Origin: Megasphaera elsdenii
Lineage (GTDB): Bacteria > Bacillota > Negativicutes > Veillonellales > Megasphaeraceae
Direction of reading: 5' to 3'
Length of the DNA stretch: 55,227 bases
NCBI RefSeq assembly: GCF_020539865.1
Contig: NZ_JAJBQV010000015.1
Span: 1 to 55,227 of the forward strand
Below are positions 24,201-32,031 of this stretch, in pieces (position 1 is the first letter of the stretch; the number at the start of each line of letters is the position of its first letter). The notes under the pieces were generated by a model. That model was given only the letters and a program-made list of their open reading frames with translations, made no database searches and was not told the DNA's origin. Position numbers and translations under genes: made by a program.

Positions 24201-25142
24201 TTACCAATCCAATTTCCCTGTAATGAGGTAGACTAACAATCCTTTTTCGGCGTGGCGTCTGTTTTCGGCTTCGTCGAGGATGGTTTCCAAATGTTTTTCC
24301 ATGACGTCCTGTGTGATTTCATAGCCAGGATGAATCGGCATATCGTGGAAGACCATCGTATCCGTCCCTTCCAGGAGAGCGGCGTCGATCTGATAAGGCA
24401 TCATCATGTTGATGATCTGGTTCTTCTTTTCGGCATAGTCTGGGTTGGTAAAGAATTCCATGTCGACCCAAGTGTCCGTATAGACACAATCTACCTCGGC
24501 AACGACTTTCTTCAGGTCTTCTTTAGAAATATCCGTCGGCAGTTCTTTATAATGACCTGTCGCAGCCAGTTTGTCGTAAAAATCGGCCGGTACGTTGGTA
24601 ATCTGGCTGAACGGCGTCAAGCCGTACATCATGCCGCCCATCTTGGTGACGATTTCGCTGAGCGAATTATACGTGTTGTTCTTGGCCCCGATATAGAGTA
24701 CTTTGGCTTCAAAATGGCCGGTCTTTTCGTAGAGCGTCAGCATATCAGCCAAGGCCTGCGTCGGGTGGAACGTATTGTCACAACCGTTGATGACCGGTAC
24801 GGTGGCGTTCTTCATAAAGCCTTCTGTCGTTTCGGCTTTCTTGAAACGGCCCATGATACAGTCGACGTTGCGGCAAACGTATTTGACTTCACTCATGAGG
24901 TCGCCGATAGTGAAATTGCTATCTTTCCACAACTGATTATAAGCTTTGCCGCCTAATTCTTCCATGCCGATGGAAAAGGAGAGGTACGTCCGGTTCGACG
25001 TCTTTTCAAAAAGCGTATATAATTTCTTGCCGTCCAGGATATGGCCGTAGTCATCCTGATGCTGCTTGATTTTTTCGGCTAGCAATAAAATGCCTTTCAA
25101 TTCATCCGTTGTATAATCTGCGAAGCTGTTTGCATGTTTCAT
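24201..25142 (-). CDS. Aspartate/ornithine carbamoyltransferase superfamily protein, atypical
   Basis: The 313 residues follow the transcarbamylase fold and align best with ornithine carbamoyltransferases: HPTQALADMLTLYE (126-139), VPVINGC and DEAENRRHAEKGLL. The carbamoyl-phosphate loop, S-T-R-T-R in ornithine enzymes, reads S-N-R-T-Y (49-53), losing the last Arg. The amino-acid site H-C-L-P is H-D-M-P (266-269), losing the ornithine-interacting Cys. The 'argF' label is therefore unsafe; another amine or amide acceptor is plausible. No arginine genes are adjacent. The gene is monocistronic. Confidence 0.75.
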   Translation of the reverse strand: MKHANSFADYTTDELKGILLLAEKIKQHQDDYGHILDGKKLYTLFEKTSNRTYLSFSIGMEELGGKAYNQLWKDSNFTIGDLMSEVKYVCRNVDCIMGRFKKAETTEGFMKNATVPVINGCDNTFHPTQALADMLTLYEKTGHFEAKVLYIGAKNNTYNSLSEIVTKMGGMMYGLTPFSQITNVPADFYDKLAATGHYKELPTDISKEDLKKVVAEVDCVYTDTWVDMEFFTNPDYAEKKNQIINMMMPYQIDAALLEGTDTMVFHDMPIHPGYEITQDVMEKHLETILDEAENRRHAEKGLLVYLITGKLDW

Positions 25143-25264
25143 ATATATCCATCCTCCAATAAGTTAAGACCAAAACTTGTCCGATGGATATATCATAGCA
25201 CAGCTATATGAATATTTCAAGTATTTATGCAAATTATTTTGTGTTTTTATACATTAAAAAATGC

Positions 25265-25312
25265 AAAAAAAAGGGCTGCACAAGCTGGCCGAAGCCGCCC
25301 TGTGAGCCCCTT
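25265..25312 (-). terminator. Terminator of the cold-shock gene
   Basis: On the minus strand a long hairpin (outer AAGGGGCT/AGCCCTT, inner GGC-TTCG-GCC tetraloop) is followed by eight T residues. Confidence 0.85.
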
Positions 25313-25335
25313 AAAAGGTCTATTTTACTTTCCGA

Positions 25336-25533
25336 TTAGCATTTAACTACGTTAGCTGCCTGCGGTCCGCGCGCACCTTCAACGATATCGAATTCAACTT
25401 CCTGACCTTCGGTCAAGGATTTGAAGCCATCTTCCTGGATAGCGGAGAAGTGAACGAAAACGTCGCCGCCATCTTCTCTTTCGATGAAGCCATAACCTTT
25501 TTCTGCGCTAAACCATTTTACTTTACCGTGCAT
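25336..25533 (-). CDS. Cold-shock protein (CspA family)
   Basis: The 65-residue single-domain protein has RNP1 KGYGFI (12-17) and RNP2 VFVHFSAI (25-32), characteristic of cold-shock RNA chaperones. The ribosome site TAGGAGG and a strong terminator frame it as a single-gene transcript. The length equals that of CspA/CspB family proteins. Confidence 0.97.
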   Translation of the reverse strand: MHGKVKWFSAEKGYGFIEREDGGDVFVHFSAIQEDGFKSLTEGQEVEFDIVEGARGPQAANVVKC

Positions 25534-25609
25534 AACAAAATCCTCCTAAAAAAACAATTCCAGCTATCTTGTAGCTCTTCCGTTAGTGTAACATAATGGA
25601 TTGACAATG

Positions 25610-26107
25610 TCAATCGAAACGACGGACATAGTGGACGAAAGAAAAAGGATATTTTTCTTGACCCTTGGAACCGTGAAATTCCCGGCTCCGTTCCTCCCAT
25701 TCCTCCTTTTGCCAGGCCGGGAAGAACGTATCGGCGCCGTCGAAGGCCGCGTCAATTTCCGTCAGGTACAGGCTGTCGGCCAGGGGAAGAAAGGCTTCGT
25801 ACATGGAAGCGCCGCCGATGACGAAATAGTCCTGCCCTGTTTCCATAGCCTGCTCCATGGCTTCGACGCTGTGGAAAACGGTGACCGCTTCATGGCTGAC
25901 GGCGTAGCCGGGCTGATGGGTCAGGACCCAATGTGGCCGGCCAGGCAGGACACCGGGCAGGCTTTCAAAGGTCTTGCGGCCCATGATCATCGTGCGGCCC
26001 ATAGTGAGGGATTTAAAACGTTTTAAGTCGGCCGAAATATGGCATAAGAGGTCGTTCTCCTTACCGATACCGCCGTTCCGGTCGACAGCTGCAATGAGAT
26101 GGATCAT
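25610..26107 (-). CDS. folA: Dihydrofolate reductase
   Basis: The 165-residue enzyme reduces dihydrofolate to tetrahydrofolate with NADPH. Conserved features are the N-terminal IHLIAAVDRNGGIGKENDL, catalytic-acid region LLCHISADLKRFKSLT, TMIMGRKTFESLP and FVIGGASMYEAFLP. Its ATG overlaps the thyA stop in TAATG, so translation is coupled. It works with ThyA, which produces dihydrofolate. Confidence 0.97.
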   Translation of the reverse strand: MIHLIAAVDRNGGIGKENDLLCHISADLKRFKSLTMGRTMIMGRKTFESLPGVLPGRPHWVLTHQPGYAVSHEAVTVFHSVEAMEQAMETGQDYFVIGGASMYEAFLPLADSLYLTEIDAAFDGADTFFPAWQKEEWEERSREFHGSKGQEKYPFSFVHYVRRFD

Positions 26108-26898
26108 TAGACGGCCACCTCCATAGGCAGTTTGCCCAAGTGCTGATAATTATCCAGGGCGATGTCGTCGATGGTGAAATCGTAGAAATCGTGGACATCT
26201 GGGTTGAGGACCAGCTTGGGTGCCGGAAAGGCCCGGTCGCGGCGAGCCAGCTGGGTCTTCATGGCCTGGACGTGGTTCTCATAGACGTGGGCGTTGTTGA
26301 TGACGTGCGTGAACAGGCCCGGACGCAAGCCGGCGGACTGGGCTATGAGATGGATGAGGACGGCGTACTGGGTCATATTGAAGGGGACGCCCAGCCCCAT
26401 GTCGCCACTGCGCTGGATGAGCATACAGTTCAAACGGCCGTCAGTGACATCCCACAACGTCTGATAGGCACAGGGCTGAAGGGCCATGTCCGACAGGTCT
26501 TCGATATTCCACAAAGATACGATCATGCGCCGGTTCTGGGGATCCGTCTTCAGCGTTTCCAAGAGCTTGTCGACTTGTTTATACTTCCGTATCTGATAGC
26601 CATAGGCTTTGCCAATGGTGCCGTCTGGCCGCATCCATTCGTCCCAGACGTGGCAATTCATCTTCTGCAGTTCCCGCACGTCATTACTCTGGAGCTGCCA
26701 AATCCAGAGGATTTCCTTGACGGCCGTCTTGAAGGCGACGAACTTTGTCGTCAAAATGGGGAATTCCTGTTCCAGGTCGAACTGCATGATCTGGTGGGGC
26801 AATTTATACGTCCGCACACCGGTGCGGTTGTTGTCGAAATAACCGTGGTCGAGGATATTTCCGACGATATTCAGGTATTGTGTATCAGCAATGCTCAT
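26107..26898 (-). CDS. thyA: Thymidylate synthase ThyA
   Basis: About 263 residues; methylates dUMP to dTMP with methylene-tetrahydrofolate. Visible are [26 protein letters not shown] with the catalytic Cys, [14 protein letters not shown] and HVYENH. ATG 26898 is chosen because GAGGTG precedes it; GTG 26907 is the alternative. It sits between recQ (16 bases upstream) and folA (1-base overlap). Confidence 0.96.
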   Translation of the reverse strand: MSIADTQYLNIVGNILDHGYFDNNRTGVRTYKLPHQIMQFDLEQEFPILTTKFVAFKTAVKEILWIWQLQSNDVRELQKMNCHVWDEWMRPDGTIGKAYGYQIRKYKQVDKLLETLKTDPQNRRMIVSLWNIEDLSDMALQPCAYQTLWDVTDGRLNCMLIQRSGDMGLGVPFNMTQYAVLIHLIAQSAGLRPGLFTHVINNAHVYENHVQAMKTQLARRDRAFPAPKLVLNPDVHDFYDFTIDDIALDNYQHLGKLPMEVAV

Positions 26899-26914
26899 GT
26901 ATGTCACCTCAAAA

Positions 26915-28738
26915 TCATTGGTTTTCTATGTAAGACTGGATGGCGCTGACGAACTGGCGGCCATATTTATGGAGCTTGAAGCTGCCTACGCCCTTGATGT
27001 CGCTCATGGCTTCCAGGCTGTCCGGCTTGAGGGCGGCCATATCCCACAACGTGGCATCGGAAAAGATGACGAACGGCGGGATGTGCTCATCCTTAGCCAG
27101 TTCCAGGCGGACTGCCCGCAGCGTGTCGAAAAGAGGCCGCAAGGCGTCTTCATCGATAGCCCCGGCGCGGCGTTTCTGCTGGCGCTTGGGCAGTTCCGGC
27201 ACGGGATCGGACGCAACGACTTTCTGCTGAACAATGCGCTGATGGCCGCTGAGGGCCTGCCGACCCACTGCCGTCAAGGAGACGATAGGGTATTTGCCAT
27301 CGGACTGGTCGAGATAGCCGTCGTCGATACACTGGCGGACCATGTCGCGGACTTCGGATAAGGTAAAATCACCAAGCATGCCGAAAGCCGAATTATTTTC
27401 AAAGCCATAGCGGCGGACTTTGGCATTCTGGCTACCCTTGAGGATGTCGCAGACCATGGTCATGCCGAAGCGCCCTTTTAGTTCGTCTACACAGAGGCAG
27501 ATACTGCGGACCTGTTCGGTCATATCTTCTTCGACCGTTTCCTGATCGCAGTTGCCGCATTTCTCGCAGCGCTGCCACGACGGATGTTCGCCGAAATAGG
27601 TCAGGATATAATGGCGCAGACAGTGATTGCCTTCGCAATAACGGACCATGGCGTTGAGCAGACGGAATTCGACGGCCTGCTGCTGCGGATCATTGACAGA
27701 CTGTTCGATGAGGAACTTCTGAATCATAATGTCCTGGCGGCTGAAAAGGAGGATACATTCCCCAGGCGCCCCATCTCGGCCGGCCCGGCCCGCTTCCTGA
27801 TAGTAGCTTTCGATATTCTTAGGCATTTGGTAATGGATGACGTAGCGGACGTTGCTCTTGTCGATGCCCATGCCGAAGGCGTTGGTCGCGACGATGACCT
27901 GTAGCCGGTCATACGTAAAGGCATCCTGCATGGTCCGGCGCATGTCGTCACTTAGGCCGGCATGGTACCGGCCGGCCCGGATGCCCCGCCGCGTCAGCTC
28001 TTCATAGACGCGGTCCACTTCCTTGCGTGTCGCCCCATAGATAATGCCACTCTCTTCCTTATGCTGCTGGACATAGGACAAGGCGAAGTCAAGCTTGCGG
28101 TTCGTCCGGACGACGCGGAAATACAAGTTCGGCCGGTCGAAGCCGCCGATGAAGATCCGTTCCTTTTCCAGGCCTAAGAGGTTCATCATGTCTTCTTTAA
28201 CCTTTTCCGTCGCCGTCGCCGTAAAAGCCCCGACGACAGGCCGCTTAGGCAGGGCAGCGATCCAGTCCTTGATGGCGCAGTAGCTGGGTCGGAAATCATG
28301 CCCCCATTGGGACACGCAGTGCGCTTCATCGATGATGAACATAGAAATGGGCAAGCTCTGCATGAAGGATGTAAAGAATTCGTTTTCCAGGCGTTCCGGC
28401 GAAATATAGACGAGTCTAACCCGACCAGCGCGGATGGCGGCGAAGCGGGCCTTGGCCTCTTCAAAGGTACACTGGCTGTTGATATACGTCGCCGGTATCT
28501 CCTGGTTGACCAGGCTGTCGACTTGGTCCTTCATGAGGGAAATGAGCGGCGAAATGACCAAGGTCACGCCGGGCATCATCAAGGCCGGCAGCTGGAAGCA
28601 GATCGACTTTCCTGCCCCAGTCGGCATGATGGCCAGACAGTCGCGGCCATCGAGGAGGGTCTGGATAACTTCATGCTGGCCCGGCCGGAACGACGTATAG
28701 CCAAAATATTGTTTTAAAAGAGATTCAAGTTCCATCAT
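26915..28738 (-). CDS. recQ: ATP-dependent DNA helicase RecQ
   Basis: The 607-residue superfamily 2 3'-5' helicase shows Walker A MPTGAGKS near residue 38, [15 protein letters not shown] (motif II and aromatic-rich loop), [10 protein letters not shown] (motif VI), a zinc site with Cys in CEGNHC and CEKCGNC (about 370-400), a winged-helix RQC domain and a C-terminal HRDC domain (about 525-600). It resolves recombination and fork structures. It heads a recQ-thyA-folA unit, an unusual but compact nucleotide/DNA-repair grouping. Confidence 0.96.
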   Translation of the reverse strand: MMELESLLKQYFGYTSFRPGQHEVIQTLLDGRDCLAIMPTGAGKSICFQLPALMMPGVTLVISPLISLMKDQVDSLVNQEIPATYINSQCTFEEAKARFAAIRAGRVRLVYISPERLENEFFTSFMQSLPISMFIIDEAHCVSQWGHDFRPSYCAIKDWIAALPKRPVVGAFTATATEKVKEDMMNLLGLEKERIFIGGFDRPNLYFRVVRTNRKLDFALSYVQQHKEESGIIYGATRKEVDRVYEELTRRGIRAGRYHAGLSDDMRRTMQDAFTYDRLQVIVATNAFGMGIDKSNVRYVIHYQMPKNIESYYQEAGRAGRDGAPGECILLFSRQDIMIQKFLIEQSVNDPQQQAVEFRLLNAMVRYCEGNHCLRHYILTYFGEHPSWQRCEKCGNCDQETVEEDMTEQVRSICLCVDELKGRFGMTMVCDILKGSQNAKVRRYGFENNSAFGMLGDFTLSEVRDMVRQCIDDGYLDQSDGKYPIVSLTAVGRQALSGHQRIVQQKVVASDPVPELPKRQQKRRAGAIDEDALRPLFDTLRAVRLELAKDEHIPPFVIFSDATLWDMAALKPDSLEAMSDIKGVGSFKLHKYGRQFVSAIQSYIENQ

Positions 28739-28797
28739 GAATGGTGTTCCCTTCTTGCGGTATATTGGATGATACGTAATCTTCGATGTGTAAAGCC

Positions 28798-28828
28798 AAA
28801 AGGAGCTGTCGTAAGCGACAGCTCCTTT
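28798..28828 (-). terminator. Terminator of aminotransferase gene 1
   Basis: A perfect 10-bp stem (28802-28811 with 28816-28825) with a 4-base loop is flanked by short T runs on both strands. It closes the minus-strand aminotransferase transcript. Confidence 0.82.
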
Positions 28829-28848
28829 ATATCATATCATCTTTAGCC

Positions 28849-30036
28849 TTATTTTGCCAATTCTTCTTTCAAGACCTTGGCCAGGCGTTTGATGCCTTCG
28901 ACGATGCGATCTTCAGGCATGTTGGAGTAGTTCAGGCGGAAGTGGTTGGCATGGCCGCCGTGGGGGTAGAAAGGCCCGCCTGGCACGTAGGCAACGTTCT
29001 TCGCCAGGACTTTCGGCATGAGTTCTTTAGCATCCATGCCTTCTGGCAACGTTACCCACGTGAACAGACCGCCTTCGGGGTATGTAAAGGTGATGCCTTC
29101 CGGAAAATATTTCTTCATCGATTCACACATGAGGTCGCGGCGTTTCTTGTAGAGGGCCTTGATTTTTTCTACGTGTTCATCGAGGTCGAACATATCTATG
29201 TAGTACGACGTCTGGCGCTGGCCGAAGGACGAAGCCTGTAGGTCGACGGCTTGTTTCAGCTTGACGACTTTGTCAATGATGACCGGATCGGCTACCATCC
29301 AGGCGATTCGCAGGCCCGGCATGAGGATTTTCGAGAACGAGCCGAGGAAGATGATGTTGCCCTTCGTATCCATCGATTTCAGGGACGGCACCTTGTCACC
29401 GTCATAGCGAAGTTCGCCATACGGGTCGTCTTCGAGGACGGGGAAATCATAGCGGTTGACGATGTCCATGAAAGCCTTGCGCCGTTCGACGGGCCAGGTG
29501 ATGCCTGTCGGGTTCTGGAATTCCGGGATGACGTACATCATGCGGACGCGGTCGCCGTATTTTGCCAGGATTTTTTCCAGTTCTTCCGGGATGATGCCCT
29601 TTTCGTCCGTCGGCACTTCGACGAATTCCGGTTTGCAGAGCTTGAAGGCGTTGATAGCACCGAGGTAGGTCGGGCTTTCGACGAGGACGACATCGCCCGG
29701 GTTAATGAAGATCTGGGCCAGCATGGACAGGCCCTGCTGGGAACCAGATGTAATGGTAATGTTGTCGATATCACAATCGACCATAAAGGCTTTTTTCATA
29801 CGGGCTGCAATCTGCTTGCGCAAGGGATCGTAACCTTCGGTCGTGCCGTATTGCAAGGCTGCACGGCCATCTTTGGTCAAGATGGCATCGTCGACCTTTT
29901 TCAGCTGTTCCGTCGGGAAGAGTTCCGGTGCCGGCAGGCCGCCAGCAAAGGAAATGACTTCCGGCATGGTCGTCAGTTTCAAGAGTTCACGGATTTCAGA
30001 AGCTTTTAAATTCATGGCTAAGTCGGAAAATTGCAT
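28849..30036 (-). CDS. PLP-dependent aminotransferase, class I/II (copy 1)
   Basis: About 395 residues of fold-type I aminotransferase, resembling LysN/2-aminoadipate and aromatic aminotransferases (Aro8-like) without a GntR head. Visible are ISFAGGLPAPELFP, GSQQGLSMLAQIF, PEFQNPTGITWP, EDDPYGELRY and the PLP lysine in LGSFSKILMPGLR (near 230). The substrate may be a branched-chain, aromatic or 2-oxoadipate-type acid. It is the downstream member of a tandem pair with the gene at 30307, which is very similar throughout. AAGGAG stands 8 bases before ATG 30036. Confidence 0.88.
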   Translation of the reverse strand: MQFSDLAMNLKASEIRELLKLTTMPEVISFAGGLPAPELFPTEQLKKVDDAILTKDGRAALQYGTTEGYDPLRKQIAARMKKAFMVDCDIDNITITSGSQQGLSMLAQIFINPGDVVLVESPTYLGAINAFKLCKPEFVEVPTDEKGIIPEELEKILAKYGDRVRMMYVIPEFQNPTGITWPVERRKAFMDIVNRYDFPVLEDDPYGELRYDGDKVPSLKSMDTKGNIIFLGSFSKILMPGLRIAWMVADPVIIDKVVKLKQAVDLQASSFGQRQTSYYIDMFDLDEHVEKIKALYKKRRDLMCESMKKYFPEGITFTYPEGGLFTWVTLPEGMDAKELMPKVLAKNVAYVPGGPFYPHGGHANHFRLNYSNMPEDRIVEGIKRLAKVLKEELAK

Positions 30037-30257
30037 ATCAATCACTCCTTCAAGTTATATGAATCACGCGTTTATCTATGTGTATATAGTATCATCGAAA
30101 TTACTTTTATGCAATTAAACGTTTGTGTTATCAATATGTTACGTTTCGTACAACCTTTATAAACCAAATGTAAATAACGAGAAGGACTGATAATAGTAAA
30201 TGTTCAATTAAAAAAAAATTAAAGAAAAACTGTAAAAAAAATTTTAAAAAATTCGCA

Positions 30258-30287
30258 AAAGAAAAGACGCCCTCATGAGAGAGCGTC
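30258..30287 (-). terminator. Terminator of aminotransferase gene 2
   Basis: A 9-bp stem with one mismatch (30266-30274 with 30279-30287) is followed on the minus strand by TTTTCTTTT. The 200 bases between the two aminotransferase genes are otherwise very A+T-rich and without an ORF. Confidence 0.7.
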
Positions 30288-30306
30288 GTATTTCCTTAAA
30301 ATCTAA

Positions 30307-31497
30307 TTATTTTCCAATTTTTTCTTTCAAAACTTCGCCTAAGCGTTTAATCCCTTCGACGATGCGGTCTTCCGGCATGTTGGAGTAATTCAGGCGGAAG
30401 TGGTTGGCGTTGCCACCGTTCGGGTAGAAAGCACCGCCCGGTACGTAAGCGACTTTCTTTTCGATGACTTCTGGCATCATAGCCTTGGCATCGAGGCCTT
30501 CCGGCAAGGTGACCCACGTGAACAGGCCGCCTTCAGGATAGGTGAAGGAAACACCTTCCGGGAAGTATTTCTTCATGGAATCGTACATGAGGGTACGGCG
30601 TTTTGCATAGAGTTCGCGGATCTGTTTGACATGGGCGTCGAGGTCGAACATGTCGATGTAGTACGAAGCCTGGCGCTGTGCAAAGGACGACGTCTGCAAA
30701 TCGACGGTCTGCTTGAGCATGACGGCCTTTTCCAGGATGTCATGTTCTGCGACCATCCAGCCGATACGCAGGCCCGGCATGAAGATTTTCGAGAAGGAGC
30801 CGAGGAAGATGACGTTGCCCTGAGTATCCAAGGATTTCAAGGTCGGCATCGTTTCCCCTTCATAACGGAGTTCGCCATACGGGTCGTCTTCGATGATAGG
30901 GATATCATGTTTATTCATGATGTCCATAATAGCCTGGCGCCGTTCCAAGGGCCACGTGATGCCCGTCGGGTTCTGGAATTCCGGGATGACATACATCAGG
31001 CGGACGCGGTCACCGTATTTTTCGATAGCGGCTTCCAAGGCTTCCGGAACCATGCCTTTGTCATCCGTTTCGACTTCGACGAACTGCGGGAAATTGACAG
31101 CAAAAGCCGTCGTAGCGCCCATGTAGGTTGGACTTTCGACAAGGACGATATCGCCTTCGTTGAGGAAGAGCTGCCCCAAGAGGGACAGGCCCTGCTGGGA
31201 ACCGGCGGTGATGATGATATCTTCATAAGTGCAGTCCGTATGGAAAGAGGTTTTCATACGTTTGGCAATCTGTTTACGCAAGGGCACATAACCTTCCGTC
31301 GTACTGTACTGCACGGCCTGACGGCCTTCTTTTTTCAAGATTTCCACGTCGACTTTCATCATTTCGTCAATCGGGAAAAGTTCCGGTGCAGGAAGGCCAC
31401 CGGCGAAGGAAATAATTTCCGGATTTTCCGTTACTTTCAAAATTTCACGGATATCCGATGCGTGTAAACTCTTTGCTTCTTCAGAAAACTTTACCAT
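30307..31497 (-). CDS. PLP-dependent aminotransferase, class I/II (copy 2)
   Basis: The 396-residue protein is the paralogue of the downstream gene, with the same motifs (ISFAGGLPAPELFP, GSQQGLSLLGQLF, IPEFQNPTGITWP, LGSFSKIFMPGLR) and near-identical C-terminus (FRLNYSNMPEDRIVEGIKRL). By eye about two-thirds of positions are identical, so this is a tandem duplication. Each copy has its own terminator, which suggests separate regulation and perhaps different substrates. GGAGTG precedes the ATG. Confidence 0.88.
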   Translation of the reverse strand: MVKFSEEAKSLHASDIREILKVTENPEIISFAGGLPAPELFPIDEMMKVDVEILKKEGRQAVQYSTTEGYVPLRKQIAKRMKTSFHTDCTYEDIIITAGSQQGLSLLGQLFLNEGDIVLVESPTYMGATTAFAVNFPQFVEVETDDKGMVPEALEAAIEKYGDRVRLMYVIPEFQNPTGITWPLERRQAIMDIMNKHDIPIIEDDPYGELRYEGETMPTLKSLDTQGNVIFLGSFSKIFMPGLRIGWMVAEHDILEKAVMLKQTVDLQTSSFAQRQASYYIDMFDLDAHVKQIRELYAKRRTLMYDSMKKYFPEGVSFTYPEGGLFTWVTLPEGLDAKAMMPEVIEKKVAYVPGGAFYPNGGNANHFRLNYSNMPEDRIVEGIKRLGEVLKEKIGK

Positions 31498-31835
31498 AAA
31501 ACTTCACTCCAATCTATTCTCTTTCTTTTATGGCTTTGGTTACGACCGGAAAATATGTGTCGTAATGTCATTTATTATACCACTATATGAGCCATGAATC
31601 TACAAATTTTATGGAAAACACTCAAAATAAAGCCGTTTATCGTAAGTCGTTCGTCGTAAAAGCCTGCCATTATACCAGAATGGGCTGTGCCGACACTTCG
31701 TGGTCCCCCTCCAACACAGCTCTCCGTTTTGGCAACCGGCTTGCATCTCCCTACGGTCGATTCATGCTGGCCCAATTTGTAGGAGCTCGCATGATGGCGG
31801 AAACCTTCATGCGACAGCCCCTTTTCCCATGATTA
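31498..31835. other. Gene-free stretch with a repeat and a hairpin
   Basis: No credible gene is seen. It holds copy 2 of the 29-base repeat (31746-31774). It also holds an imperfect hairpin (31782-31794 with 31808-31820, core TCGCATGA/TCATGCGA) that may end the antitoxin transcript on the minus strand. A toxin gene would be expected here next to the antitoxin, but no fitting ORF is present. Confidence 0.5.
31746..31774. repeat. 29-base repeat, copy 2
   Basis: It matches 15191-15219 (end of queH) at 27 of 29 positions, in the same orientation. It ends just before a hairpin. Confidence 0.6.
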
Positions 31836-32018
31836 CTATTTTTTATGCGACTGATTTAACGCCGTGACTTCAAAGGGAATCCGTTGTTCCCGAACTGCCG
31901 CCTTGATGAACAAGATGATCGCAGCTGACATGCTCAGTCCTACGGAATCACAAAAATCTTCAAAGTCTTCTTTTAATTCCTTATTAATGCGAAAGGATAC
32001 GCCAATTTGTGCAGCCAT
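31836..32018 (-). CDS. RelB/DinJ-type antitoxin without a visible toxin
   Basis: The 60-residue protein starts MAAQIGVSFRINKELKEDFE and continues with SVGLSMSAAIILFIKAAVRE, the ribbon-helix-helix DNA-binding pattern of RelB/DinJ antitoxins. ATG 32018 follows AAAGGGGGG. The longer frame upstream overlaps the autotransporter end and is not used. The toxin (YafQ/RelE-like, about 90 residues) normally follows directly, but the next 340 bases hold none. It may act as an orphan regulator, or be a remnant. Confidence 0.75.
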   Translation of the reverse strand: MAAQIGVSFRINKELKEDFEDFCDSVGLSMSAAIILFIKAAVREQRIPFEVTALNQSHKK

Positions 32019-32031
32019 TCTATCCCCCCTT

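Noticed and set aside
25143..25260. ArgR boxes upstream of the carbamoyltransferase gene
   Set aside because: TGAATATTTCA-like and TGCATAAAT-like pieces exist, but the match is weak in such A+T-rich DNA and the gene may not be arginine-related.
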